Assembly (NCBI GenBank): GCA_013396655.1
Contig: WBMV01006678.1
Location: forward strand, 1 to 64,000
Reading direction: 5' to 3'
Origin: Campylorhamphus procurvoides
Lineage: Eukaryota > Chordata > Aves > Passeriformes > Dendrocolaptidae
DNA length: 64,000 bases
Below are positions 13,413-25,825 of this stretch, one piece after another (position 1 is the first letter of the stretch; each line of letters starts with the position of its first letter). The notes beneath the pieces are model-generated. The model worked only from the letters and a program-made list of their open reading frames with translations. It had not been told where the DNA came from and did not search any database. Position numbers and translations under genes: made by a program.

Positions 13413-14819
13413 TTTTCAATAAATTAACTCAATGCAGCTCTATTTCACATATGGTTGTATAGAACCTGAAAAGTCATGTATTTCTCTAGAGCTCACATCA
13501 CAAATGTTCTAGTTCAAAATTGTCTTCCTTCTTTGAGACAAGTCCTTTCCAAGTTATTTTTTTACAAATACAATGAAATTTGTCTTGTATTTGAAACCAT
13601 TTTTACTGTGGTTAGGTTGTGTGAATGCTTTGTACTAAACTCACGTGGAACTGAACAGGAGTGTGAATGTGCAAGCTACAAATTTATGTTGAAACAAAAC
13701 AAAAAAAATGTATCTTCCCTTATTTTTAAGATTAAAACTTCAAAGAATATCTGACAAGTTTGGCACTTTTAAAAGACAGATTATGTGGTTAATCTGGCAA
13801 ATAAATTCCTTTGTACTTAGCAAAGAGAAACTCCTCAATGCTCATTTGTTCTCTAAAACAGAAGGTAGAAAACTCACAGACATTCCAGAGAAGAGACATC
13901 TATTTCACCACTGGTCTTCTTTCCATTTCTAGACTTTCCAGATTCCTTAACAAGAAAGGTAAGGCTCATAAATTAACTTTATCAGGAGGTATTAACCAGC
14001 TGTCTGCAAAGCTGCTCCATCTTGAATATGGGTGGCATACATCTGAAAGTTTTGTGTCAGGATAGTGAAATAGTACATTAACACAGAGGATGCAAACAGA
14101 AGTTACACCACAAACCTCACTTCTGTCATTTTCCGGATTCTAAACATTTGATCTTGCAATGCTGTGTTTTCCTAACCAGTGTTTTGTGTGTCACTTCCTG
14201 CTTCTTTTTTAAACAGAAAACTGAAAAGATAGCTAGAAATTTTATGCAAATTTTATGCTCATATTGAAAGCCATCTGTTATCTGTAGATGCTTGCCAGCT
14301 GAATTACTACCACAACTGAAATCAGGGGTGGGTTATTCTCTACTACTTGAAAAGTCAGCACTTTCAAATTTCACTGGAGGAACTTGGGACTTCTCAATGT
14401 ATGAGTTTGCTCTACAAAAATGGTGCCATTTTCTTCCTGCTCCAGCATGTCATTCCACTTGCTTTGTTGATTCTGATGTTCTCCTCAACCTATTCAATAT
14501 TTTGGAAAGAAAAACACCACCATTCTGTAACAGTCAGATTCTTGCCTGGTTTTATTTCTGTTTCTTCTACCACTGCATTTGACTACTCTTCTGCATTCTC
14601 TTAAGTTCTGTCTCAACCTAGTCCTATCCTGTCCCTACTCTTGTCCTCAGCCTGTTTATTTTTGCCTTATTCTGGTCCTTTGAATGCCTTGTGCCTCCTT
14701 TCATTGCTTACCTCAATTCCTCTTTTTCAGTATTTTACTATCCTTTCTCCCCTTAGGAACATTCCTATGGGAAGCCACCCTACTCCTTGCTTGGCTCTTA
14801 GGAACATCATTTAATTGTG
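13413..14819. other. Unique sequence, no gene seen
   Basis: Several overlapping frames of 70-96 codons occur between 13476 and 14905 on the plus strand, but in different frames over the same DNA. They have biased, hydrophobic or low-information composition and no recognisable domain. I treat them as chance. Confidence 0.5.
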
Positions 14820-14907
14820 GACTTGACAATATTACATTTATGGTCAGAGTAGACAGTCTTAAGGGTCTTCTCCAATCTAAATTATTATGTGATTCTAGTC
14901 TATGATT
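14820..14907 (+). mobile_element. CR1 LINE, extreme 3' tip
   Basis: The segment has the order of a CR1 3' end. It has GACTTGA near the start, then AAGGGTCTTCTCCAATCTAAAT, of which the middle is the family's conserved GGTC(T/C)(T/C)TTCCAACCTAAAT block. It closes with degenerate ATGTGATTCTAGTCTATGATT-type repeats. Only the last tens of bases of the element are left and they are diverged, so this is an old insertion. No coding sequence is left. Confidence 0.7.
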
Positions 14908-15159
14908 TTTCCCATATCAGCTCCCAGCATGGGCAATCTTCAGAATTCCAGCTTCATCTTGCAGTGTCAGTGATCTATCATTGGCCAGTCACTAGTGTTT
15001 CAAGAGAAAAGTGAGCTCATCTTCTCTTTATCAGTGCCTTGTGATTTAGTTTTCCCTGAGTTAAAAGATTGTACCAGAGCAGATAATCCTCTTTCAACAC
15101 AAATTGATATTTACCCCCCNAAAGTCTGTAAAACTCCGGGTACTGATGGATCTTAGCTG

Positions 15160-15205
15160 TACACTGATCTATATATAGAGATGTATAGATCTATAGATCA
15201 GTGTA
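15160..15205. repeat. AT-rich inverted repeat, 14 bp perfect arms
   Basis: The arm TACACTGATCTATA at 15160-15173 is matched by its exact reverse complement at 15192-15205, with an 18-base spacer. The spacer overlaps a second small palindrome, TATAGATCTATA at 15184-15195. A single-stranded form could therefore fold in more than one way. It lies 40 bases after the N at 15120. Confidence 0.9.
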
Positions 15206-15211
15206 ACAAGG

Positions 15212-15280
15212 TCACATAATTAAGCTGCACAAAGTCAAAATAGCAAAAGAATCATACTTTTTCAAACATATGAGTGCTGA
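15212..15280 (+). repeat. Copy A of a dispersed 69 bp direct repeat
   Basis: This segment matches 16305-16373 in the same orientation with about 11 differences over 69 bases and no gap. The best-kept blocks are TCACATAATT, AGCTGCACAAAGT and CTTTTTCAA. It directly follows the 15160-15205 inverted repeat. I do not recognise the family. Confidence 0.85.
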
Positions 15281-15307
15281 TATATAACATGTGAGTGCTG
15301 ATATATA
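15266..15307 (+). repeat. 21 bp tandem duplication
   Basis: Two adjacent 21-base units, 15266-15286 and 15287-15307, differ at one position (ACATATGAG against ACATGTGAG), followed in both by TGCTGATATATA. The near identity suggests a fairly recent slippage or duplication. Confidence 0.9.
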
Positions 15308-15319
15308 GATCTATATATC
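15300..15319. repeat. Perfect 20 bp AT-rich palindrome
   Basis: GATATATAGATCTATATATC reads the same on both strands. It overlaps the end of the 21 bp tandem duplication and shares the core TATAGATCTATA with the spacer of the inverted repeat at 15160-15205. Confidence 0.9.
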
Positions 15320-16304
15320 TGTATAGTATGGATCTGTTAGAATAAGATCTGCATTAGTCAAACTGACCTGAGTCAGTTCAGGGTATTTTGACGGGTTATG
15401 GATGCTTTTTAAGAGTAGTTGTTTTACCATGGTCTTGTATGCAGCTTCAATAATGAAACAAAAGGCAAACTATGGCAAAAGAACATGTCAGTGACAAAAT
15501 CCATAACATACGCTGCCAGCCTTTACTGACCAGAACTTAGTGGCCACAAAAGTGCACTGTGTATCTCACTGAGTATATATCTCAGTGGCTGGACCACATA
15601 AAGTTTGCTGTACTAAATCAAACTCAGCCTCAGTGCAGCTGCTGGCATAAGCGTAAAAGAGAAAGTAGCTCTGCTCTTTACTGTCAGGATTGTTTGTTTA
15701 GTGACATTTCTAAAACAGGCCATGGTGGGGGCAGGTAGGAAAACCCTCTGACACTTAGAGTGAGTGATGGGTTCCCTCAGAAGCCTTAGGAATAAAGAAA
15801 GTGTGTAAGTGAATAGGTGCATGCGTGTATTTATATATTTGTGTATTAGACCATGGAAATACTTGTACTTTATCAAGATGACTAATCTTTAGGTTGCATA
15901 TACTAATATTGTTTACATAGTCCTATTAATTTTTATTAACATAAATGCATTCAGAATCAAGGAAAAAAACCCACAATTCATTCATAATCATTACTTCACA
16001 GGTGTATTATTGTCCTAAACTGAATTCTGCCTTTTTTTCTTCTTCCTGTAATTCCTAGTCTCTTTTCCCATGCAACAGGTGAACATACCAACCCTCACTA
16101 ACAACAGGGAACAAAAATACAAGCTGAATAACTAAAACAAATAGCACTTTTGCATACAGCAGAGCAGTTCTAATTGTATTTCTTTGCTGGCTGATGAAAA
16201 GACAGTGATTACTAGATATTTGTGTAAATGTTTACTGATAATTAATGTTTTATCTTTTAGCTGCCAGCATTATCCTTCTCAGTGTTCACTTGAAAATAAT
16301 GAGC
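15320..16304. other. Unique sequence, no gene seen
   Basis: No repeat family or exon is recognised. A 19-base string starting GTATTTATATA occurs at 15827-15845 and again at 16430-16448. Its spacing differs from that of the 69 bp repeat, so this is not one simple segmental duplication. Confidence 0.5.
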
Positions 16305-16373
16305 TCACATAATTCAGCTGCACAAAGTGCAAATAACAAAAGGATCATGCTTTTTCAAGCATGCAAGTGTTGA
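16305..16373 (+). repeat. Copy B of the dispersed 69 bp direct repeat
   Basis: Collinear with 15212-15280 at an offset of 1093 bases. Unlike copy A it has no palindrome beside it, which argues that the hairpin and the 69 bp unit are separate elements, or that copy B has lost its flank. Confidence 0.85.
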
Positions 16374-19300
16374 GGACTTTCAGCTCAGTAATTGAGCAAA
16401 TACCTACACATCATTCATTTTCTTCCTCTGTATTTATATATTTGTGTAGGTGTATATGCAGGTTTGTTTTTTTAATTTTGAAAAAAATTAGTCAGCCTCA
16501 TATTCCTGTCCAAAGAAACTATTGTGTTCAGAAAAAGTTTTGGAGAATCAAATATCTCCCTCATGTGAATTACAGATATTCTAAGCAAAAAATAAGTTTA
16601 GCCTGACTGTCGCTTTTGATTTTCTCACAAACCAAGTAGGATTATATATTTTATTTATTATATAAATCATAAAGTATGAATCATAAAGATTAAATATCTC
16701 TTGTGTCCCTGCATTTAAGGTATCAGCATTCTGGCATAACATTGTGGTGGAGAGCTGTCCACGCTCTGTTGCTGTGCTCTGGAAATGAGTACAGGTCAAC
16801 GTCTGCAGCAGGCTGGGACCTGCCCTCATCTGCTGAAGTTCTGAGTTTCTCTGCGACTCAGGCACCAAACCCACAGCAGGAGGGATGCCCTTAATCCCCA
16901 GACAGAGTACATGGAATCTGGGACTTTTCTGTGTGTGAAATACACAGACGGTGTTAACTTGAACTCCAGTTTATATTAATGGGAAAACATCTGTTTAAAT
17001 GCACCACAAAAGCTTGGAATATGGATGCTTTTAACATTAATGTTAGCAAAGCTACAACTAAATGTTTGTGAAACTATTTGGAGCTATTTTGAGTTTTTTA
17101 ATGTTTGAAGCTACAAAAAATTTACACAACCAGCAAGCAGACTTCTCTCTACTGACTTCCATTGACTCTATATCAGAAGCTGTTCAGTTAATTCAAAAGG
17201 TCAGGTACTTTTCATTTTAGATAGTCATTCTACTTTCACTTCCTTCTGTAGGGCAACAAGAGACTAGAAAACTCATATTAATGGAAGTTCAAATATTGCC
17301 TATTCAGCACTCTGCGCTACACTGCAGTGCAAGATAACAATCAGGCAATTTGGACTTCAGCCAATTTTTTAACTTCCGTATCCCATCCTTGTCCTGTACA
17401 GTGTCTCTTTCCACATTCCCAGCTGCGCTTCCCTGCACTGCTCAGGCTGACCCAGTAGCAAACAGCTCACACTTGTAAATACTCCTGGAACTGGCTCCTT
17501 CCTGTTGACCAGGCAGCAGTAGAGACAGGCCAGTTTGACAGGCATTATGAAAGGCAGAGCTAATAAAACCTGCTTACATGCTGGGTTAGTATCTTTTCTC
17601 CCTCCGAATTCCTCCTTCTGCCATTGTCTAACTCCCTCCACACCCCCAAACAGCTTTATCTACCTTCTCAAGCCACTGAACAGTGATGATGTTGTTGAGG
17701 GGAAACAATTCTACTAACCAGAGTAATTTCTAATATTTTAATTCAGCAGCAAATTTTTTAAACCTCAGTTGGTGATGACTGAACAACCTGTTACTAAATT
17801 CTCCTTAGTAAAAGCAGTATAAGTCATTAGAATGTTTATTCTTTTAGCCATGAGATTTTATTTCAGACATACTGTGAGGCAATTTGAAAGCAATATGATC
17901 TCCTTTAAAGCTTATTAGATTTAGAGAAGAGTTAAAGAGTTTTATTAGCACAGAAAATCAGGATTAAACACTGAATTCCTTACTTGCATCTGTAAAATGT
18001 GTAAAAAGGAGTCAGACTAATTCATTTTTTGTACACACGTACACCAGTGGCACAATGCTGGATGTTGAAACACCTTTAAAATTTTGGGTTTATGTTTTGT
18101 GTTAGATATTTTAGCACATTATTGTGAGAATATCCTCAAGGGCTAAGTCCCAAGAGGATAAGAACAAATACTTAATACATAGAATACATGTAAGCAAATC
18201 TTAATTTAATTCATGTTCTAATAATGAGTTTTCTGTTTAAGTTCCTCAATTAAAACTCAACTATATTTCATACCAGTGACTTCAACCTTCCAATTTCACT
18301 CCTGATTTCTTTCCAATTGCTATCTGTCCTATTTCACTGACTTACATAAAAATTGTGTTAGTTTTTCATTAGAATGTTTTGAAAAGTGAGATTAAAAATT
18401 GTAGATATTTCCTGATAATTGTGACTGTTTTATCCTGAGTATGCTGAAGAGCTCCCAGAGTTTGTATGATTTTGTAAAGCATTTCAACAGGTCAGCTGGA
18501 ACAGGAATTTATTAGCTTATAACCAATACTGGTGAGGCATCAACCCCAACTACATGCGTAATTTCATACAACGGATAGTCAGAAGTTTGTGCAGTGTCTG
18601 GGTGAGAAAGCATGGCTCACTCTTACTCATTCAGCATCTGTTCATGCTTGCCTGTGTGCATAATTTTGTGTACAGTGTTTGTAAATACTAAATAAAATTG
18701 TCTGAGTGTACAATTGATTCTCTGCCCTTCAATTACCATATCCATTAAAAATCCTTGACCATAGAACAAATTTGCATGAGAAGTAAACAGATTGCAGAAG
18801 ATGTGAACTTGACAAAACATGTCAAGGTTTAAACACTAGACTTAATTTTAGTCTCCTGGAAACCCTAACTTTGCAAATGGATTGAATTTCTTATACATCA
18901 AGCTAACACTGTTTTCTTCCGAATGCACAGAGCTGAGATTCTGCTGAAGCAGTATGCATTTCAAGGGTCTAAGATTGATTTTTAATTCTTCCCCATGACC
19001 ATATTTGGCAAGGCTATAGTTCTGCTTATGTATATTTGCAAAACTTGCAGGGAATTTACAGTTGTACTGCTAAACTTAGCTAAGTTCTAGTTCATGACCT
19101 TACCAGCACCAGCCTTTTCATCACAGAGAACTCCAAATATTTTTAAGTAAGAAGCTAAACCTAGCACAGCAAACACAGCTCAGCTACTTACAGATGTAGA
19201 CACTACTACTTGCAACTCATAGTTCAGTAAGGTCAAGGTTAGCAGAATGTATATGTTCTTAAATTTTCTATTCTTTCTTTTCCAAATATTGAACTATGCT

Positions 19301-20816
19301 TAAATATCTATCCTGGAAGGCAGATGTTACTGTACAGCCTAACTTAATTAATTATGATTTTCCAGTAAGTTTTCAGGTCATAAAACGGCAGCTCACTTAA
19401 AACTAAAACTGGTGACAGTGAAAAATAAATTGTATGAATAACACTACAAACGTACAGTGACTTTATAGTATCTGGATTATTCATTTTGATATGCAAGGAC
19501 ATAATGATATAATTTTATATTTACAGAATTTCTCTCTGGATACTGAACAATTCCAGGATATTTTTGTGGTTTCTCAGGCTCTGGAGTGCAGTTTAATTGT
19601 TAGAGAGACATACAGTAATTGTCTTAAAAATAAATAATTTTCAGTTTAATTTTTTTTTCTTTAGTATTGTCCTCATGGCTAGGCTTTCTGTGGACAGACT
19701 TTGTCCAACCCTTCAGTTGGGACCTGACTAGTATGGGAGACCCTACTGGAGGCATGTGTCACCACTAGCACAGCTCGCAACCTCATAAGGGCACACAAGG
19801 TTCTCCCCTTGACAAGGGGGTGTCCGTGGAGAAGTTTTTCTTTAGTAGAAGAGTATGAAAGGGAGCAGTTGTGCACTATACTAGTGTTCCCCTCTGTTCT
19901 CTGTAATGCTGAGTGGCTTCTGTCTGTTTTTAATTCAGTAGTTACTACTGATTATTTTATTATTGCTGAGTTATCTAATATTTTATCTAACACCAAGTTT
20001 TTGAATTCTAACATCCTGAAAGAGTGTGCAAATGGCCACACTTCTATAGTAACAATTGTATTTGCTCTCTATTTTAAGATAGCTAAGGACTCTATTTTTT
20101 AGCTAAGGACTATAACCTTATTTAATTGAAACCTCAGATTATGACTCTTGAAGTATAATTTTCCTTTTGAATTCAGACCTGCTTACCATTTATAATGTGT
20201 AATTCAATGCCTAAGTTATGAAATATTTTTTCTAAATAAATGGCTGGCTACAGAACTTTTTTGAAGCTGGTTCCCATAGAAACAATTGAAGGGGAATCAT
20301 GGGTTTATCACAAATGTCTTTTATTTTAATTTAAAAGAAACCATTGACTCTACCAAATGCTGCCTGCAGCTGGATAAATTTCAATGTTATAATCTGGTCT
20401 GTCCCCCTATGTGTACTCTGTGATATTGCATCAACAACATAAGGGTGGTGACCACCTTTTCAGAGCGTCCCAGCTCTCAAGGTTTAAACAATAGGATTAC
20501 AAGTATGGCTTGGTAGAACTTGGCTGATGAATAATCTATATGATGAGTCCCTTCAAAGGGAGGCTTGTCGCAGTATTAGAATTGGCATCCAATATTAAAA
20601 TGAATGTGCTCATTTAGAAACAGCTGAATTAGAAAGCTTGCTCTTCTCTTTATCTGCCCGGCTAGGAGCTCAGCATCAAGTATCCCTTCCATTTCTGACT
20701 CCAGCTCAAGCTATAACTTCTCTTTCTGATCTCTAAAGGTACCCTATTACAATCCCATTTCTCAAGTTGTCCATAACTGCAATTCTCTGTCTAATCTTTC
20801 TACACACAAAACTCCT
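16374..20816. other. Unique sequence, no gene seen
   Basis: No exon or repeat family is recognised. A slightly GC-richer patch at about 16735-16890 has overlapping open frames on both strands (63 and 97 codons) but no domain. A small hairpin, CCCCTTG and CAAGGGG around one base, lies at 19805-19819. Confidence 0.5.
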
Positions 20817-20829
20817 CCCCCCCCCCCCC
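20817..20829. repeat. Homopolymer C run, 13 bases
   Basis: A run of 13 Cs, preceded by CTCCT, stands out in AT-rich surroundings. Such a run is prone to slippage and sequencing error, and its exact length should not be trusted. Confidence 0.85.
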
Positions 20830-23800
20830 TTAGTTAATTTCAGAGCCCATTGTGAATATGTGTTTTCTCAGAGACTTCCAAACACCTACCTCAGAGATGC
20901 TACTTGAAATACCAGCGTGTGTGCATCCCATGCACAGCCCTACAGGCATCCCATGAACACCTATTGCCTACCAGCTTAGGGATACCACTCTTACCATTAG
21001 CCTGGGCTGCTGGCACCCATTTTCATTATTGATAAAAACCATCAAGGAATGGCACATGCTGCTATGCTAGGCTATACTGTTGTGGATTTCCAGCAGAATT
21101 CTTTCTAAAAAGTGCATTTGCCCTTCTGTGTGCCTGTTCAAATGCTGTGTTTAAGAAAGGAACTTGATACTGCCTCTGTTGATACTGAATCAAAACTTCA
21201 TTTGGCATCAACTGCTTCAGTTTAAATAAATTTGATTTGGAGTCACTAAATTAATTTGGTGAGCCATTAGCCTTAATAGGAACAGGGGACTCCAACAAGT
21301 CTTGTGAATGCAAAGAGGCAGAATCAGGAAAGTACTCCAGGACTGCAGCTCAGGGAAATGGTTTTCTGCTGAGGATTGTGCCAGGCAGCAGTCTATACCC
21401 AGTTTCTGAAATGTGAAGGAAATCTCTGATCACTCAACAGAAAACTTTCATTCTGAGGTGTTTGCCTTTTCTGAATTGTATAGGTACTTGCGTTCAGTAG
21501 GCTGAGAGACAGGTTTTGTGCTTCAGACAAAAGGAATAGTCCTGTCAAGCAACACCTTTGCTGTCCGTTGATGGCTCTAAAGAGACATCCATGATCTGGA
21601 TGTCATGCCATCCATGATCTCATGGATATGCCTATATTGAAAGTACCTTTACCTCTATTGTACCAGACATAAGACAACTCTAAGTGTGTCTCCAAAAGAA
21701 TGTAAGTCATGAAGACCTGGCTGATGCAGGGCAGGCTAACAGGTTCTACTTCTTGGAAAAGGAATACATCAGCATTGAATGAACCACTCTTCAACAGGTT
21801 CCCAGTAGCTTGATGCAGGTCCAGTGTTTACCTTAACCCTCCTTGAATAGAAGCAGTTGGATATTTTTTTTCTATTTATAAATGTTTATTTCCTTATCCA
21901 TAGAAAATCCTGTTATCTACACCCACCTGTGTATTCTAAAAGCCTTTCTTATGAAATAATAAAATCAAACAAATTAAAAGTGAAAAGTAAGACTGAAGAT
22001 ATGTTTGTTTAGAAGGTAAGAAAGGGTACATATTGCATAGAAAATTGCATTGAAGACTCTGTATGGCCATTCTGAAGAATCTGAGACAGTTGCAGGAAGA
22101 AATTGTGCCCTTCTTAAAACTGACAAGCCTATTTGAGACATCATCTCATCTGCATTGACAGTGAGTTCTGCAAGCAATGCAGCCAACTGGCTTCTTACAA
22201 AGTAAAATTTCACTGCCGGCACAAAAGCAATAAGTTTTCTGTGCAAATTTTAGCCTCCAGTACATAGATCAGATATTTCAAATCAGCAGAATTATTTTCT
22301 TGACAAATGTTTGGTGGAAACACTGAGAATAGAAGCAGACAGAGGAGCATTTTCTTCCTCTTAACTCCTTTGTAAATCAGGTATAAGCTTAGAAAAATCA
22401 ATGGTTATCCTAATAATCCTTTTACTTACACCTGTAAAATTCTATTAATTTTAGGGAATAGGAACCTGCTTTACAGTGGTCAGTCTCAAGACTCTTTACA
22501 AATTTAAGTGCAGCCCAAGATGAGTGTGGACTTCAGCTAACATAGATGCGTCAGTGCAAGGAGCCATCCCAGACAAGTTTATGGTAGGATATAGTGTTGT
22601 CAGAGTTATTCAAGACGTTAGTGTAACAATGGGTTTCCCTTTATGGGACCTGAAGTGGAGGTTTTAGTCTCATATACATAGTATAGCCTTCTTGCTTTAG
22701 CTACCCCTAGAAATCTTTTGTCTCTACAAGCTATTACTCCACAAAGTTTATCTATAATGTGTCAAAATGATTAATTGCACAATATAGATCTTTATGCATC
22801 TAGTAAAATACTATGTTTGCAAGTAAATGTGGGGATCCTCTCTGTGCAAACAAAGTATGCAGCTGATGGAAGGGGAATTCTACTCATTGTGGAGTACCAG
22901 CATTTTGAAAGATTATTTCTAAATAAGCTTTCTAAAAGCACTCCAACAGTCTGTTGTGTATCCCAGTGAAATCTGTGTATGCCTGAGTTCTTCTAAAAAT
23001 ACCACTGTGTCCTAAAAGGCATTGAAAACCTAAACGTAGTAATAAATTACGTCTACTCTAAAGAGTTTAGATACTGTATTGGAAAAATAAAGTGGGTCTT
23101 CATTTCCACTGACTTTCACTGGAACTGTAATTTCTAGCATACCTAAACTGCTTGAAAATTTTTTATTTGGGAAATTGCATTTCTTTATATAGTATCCGTT
23201 TATTTTGATGTTGGATGATATGTTCAAAGTGATGAACTTTAGAAATCAAAAGGGATCTGATAGCAAAATATTACCTTTGTGGAGATCCTGACTTTGCAAT
23301 CTGGTCCAAAAGATTGCAGGTCATCATTCTCTGCATACTGCAGTCCCATCCCCTCTTATATATTCTGTCTCTTATAGAAAAAACATTGTGGGGTTTCCTT
23401 TAGCTCTATGGGATTCATGTGTTTGGAGCTTAAATTTAGGCTTTGTCAGACCATTACATGTGAAGGAAAGACAGAAAACAGTTGCTTGAGAGGGTTCACA
23501 GTCATTTTGGTAGTTAGATTTGAATTATCATTAAGAGTGCTTAGAACATCCAAACAGTCGTGTCTCGTTGCATTTAGGATGAAAGACAATGAATTTAAAG
23601 TAAGATAATGGGCATGTAATGCATGGAGAATTCTCATTTCACAGAACTAGAGAAATGATTTCTCAGCATTCACAACATGTGGCTTTTTCTCTTTTTAATT
23701 ATAACTGTTAGAGAACTAAAGTACACAGCAAAAGAAGAACTGAAACTGTGACTGAGTTTCTTAAGCTAACTGTGGAAGCACATTTGCATCTTCATACATC

Positions 23801-25220
23801 TATCCATCTGTTTTTTCACCTGCTTTGGAGATCCTTGAAGGAAAATTTGTTTGGTAAAAATCCAAGTCACTGAGATTTTAATGGGAAAAGAATATATTGC
23901 TTTTGACATACACATTGCCTTGACAAGTTAAAAAATTAGATCTAACGTATGGGGTGATACTGACAGTTGCACGTGGGTAAGTTGATACACAGAACCTGTG
24001 TAAAATGCAAGAACAAAATTTTGCATCTGGAAAGATGTAGTAGGAGCTACATTATTTGTTTGTAACATTAGTTTCTCCTCTCTATATAGCTTTTACTTCT
24101 GCTGAATTGTGGGTTGTCCCAGAGGCTCTAAAGCTAAATACCACATCTAACTTGGAAACAAAAATATACAGACCATCTGGCACCTGTGCTTTCTCATTTG
24201 GTGCTGAAGATTTTTAGTCTTAAAAGTTGCAGGAAAATATAAATTACAGTGTTAGCTGTCAGGTTTTTGAACACTTGTATGCTTTCTCTGTCATTGAAAG
24301 GCATGTCCTTTTCCTATATATGAAAAAAATCAGTAAAATTAATGCAAACAGAATAATTTTTGAGAAGTTTTGTTTTGATTTCAAAACTATAAAATATGGA
24401 AAGATTTCTTGATAACTTTGAAGTCATCATTATTAACCATGTAATATTATGGCAGTGTGACATGTTATCTTTTATCTTAAAATTTAGATTCTGTTTTGTG
24501 AAGTGGGTCTTTTATTTTCATTTTTTAGTCCTGTTGTTCTGCTGTTGATATATTACCCTGCTGCAAAGCACTTTTCTTTTTATGTCATTGGACCCAGTTC
24601 TGTGTCACTTAACATTTCCCTGGGAGGTATGATTTGACATTCCACGATAATCACATTTTGTTTGCTTAAGCAACCATAAAATTTTGAATGTACAGAGCAG
24701 AAAACCTTGCTTCAGTTCATCATTTTAGTATCTTCTGTGAGAGGATTGAAATGCAACAAGGAAAATATCGTTTCTTGATTTTCATCCTACTTTTCCTCTC
24801 AATGCTTTTAGCAGGAACCACTAAATCTGTGATTAGATATTTAATCCTTCATTTTCCTGTTGATACACTTTCCACCTTCTTTCTGAGCTGAGCAAGTTCA
24901 ACTGCACCCTGAACCTAGCTGTTGATTCTGCATAACCTGAAAACACCTTTTTGGCCATCATACTTTCATCTAGAACTGGTGCCCTAACCTGGTTCTTCCT
25001 TGTTACTCAGAAAACACTAAAACAATCTGCCACTGAAACAGAAGTACTTTTAGGTATTTAATTATTTTTTCCTATTTTTAGTGTGTAACCTCATATCAAT
25101 CTGTTTGGTAACACTCTAGCTAGAGTTTCACTGCAACACTCCTTTCTGTAGTTGAAACTCTTAGTTTCAATCTGGTGTTGTGGTGAAAACAAAAAGGCAA
25201 AGATAAGACTGGCTGACCAT
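20830..25220. other. Unique sequence, no gene seen
   Basis: No recognised exon, RNA gene or mobile element. All open frames are under about 90 codons and resemble no family. The only structures that stand out are the paired palindromes at 21584-21627, listed separately. Confidence 0.5.
21584..21627. repeat. Two neighbouring small palindromes built on CATCCATGATCT
   Basis: The first is GACATCCA, five bases, then TGGATGTC (21584-21604). The second is ATCCATGA, two bases, then TCATGGAT (21610-21627). Both contain the direct repeat CATCCATGATCT, about 22 bases apart, so a short duplication of a self-complementary unit is the simplest origin. Confidence 0.8.
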
Positions 25221-25650
25221 TCATAGAGCCATAGAGTAGAATGGTAGAATACTTAGGCTGGAAGGGACCTTAAAGATCCGCTCGTTCCAACCCCTCTGCC
25301 ATGCACAGGGAGTCACTAGACCATATTACTCAAAGTCCCATCCAATCTGGTCTTAAACAGTTTCAGGTGTAGGGCATCCACAGTCTCTCTGGGCAACTTG
25401 TTCCAGTGTTTCACCACCTGCTGGATAAAGAATTTCTTCCTAGCATCTAATCTAAACCTGCTCTCTTTCAGTTGAAAACCATCACATCTTGTTCTGTCAC
25501 TATAAAATGCCCCTAATGAAAAGTCCCTCTCCATACTCCTTACAAGTTCCCTTAATGTTCTGGAAAGCGGCGACAAGGTCTTCTCAAAGCCTTCCCCTCT
25601 TCATGTTGAACAACCACAGCTCTCTCAAGTCAGCTGTCTCAACCTCTGCA
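25221..25650 (-). mobile_element. CR1 LINE, 5'-truncated 3' end
   Basis: On the minus strand this shows the end of CR1 ORF2 and the 3' UTR. The terminal repeats sit at the low-coordinate side, where TCATAGAGCCATAGAGTAGA begins the element. A minus-strand frame at about 25316-25576 keeps the family's C-terminal block FRLDARKKFF.QQVV.HWNKLP (about 25456-25385). It ends TLSNMV at a stop, as intact CR1 proteins do nearby. The endonuclease and catalytic reverse-transcriptase regions are missing. The high-coordinate edge is approximate because similarity fades after the SLSS-like segment near 25620. Confidence 0.95.
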
Positions 25651-25825
25651 GCAACAACCCTTGCTAATGCAAAAGACTCAGAAATATATTTTACAGGAAT
25701 TTACTCAGAACCATCAGCAAGCCACTTAGGTTGTCACGTCCGGCTTGACATTCTAGAAGTACATGTTCAGTGTTTCTTCCCAGTGTTATACAGAGACAGA
25801 TGTTAGTTTTTACATCCAAAATTAC

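Noticed and set aside
20817..20829. C run as a G-quadruplex on the opposite strand
   Set aside because: A single uninterrupted run with no neighbouring G or C tracts. It is better explained as a homopolymer whose length may be a sequencing error.
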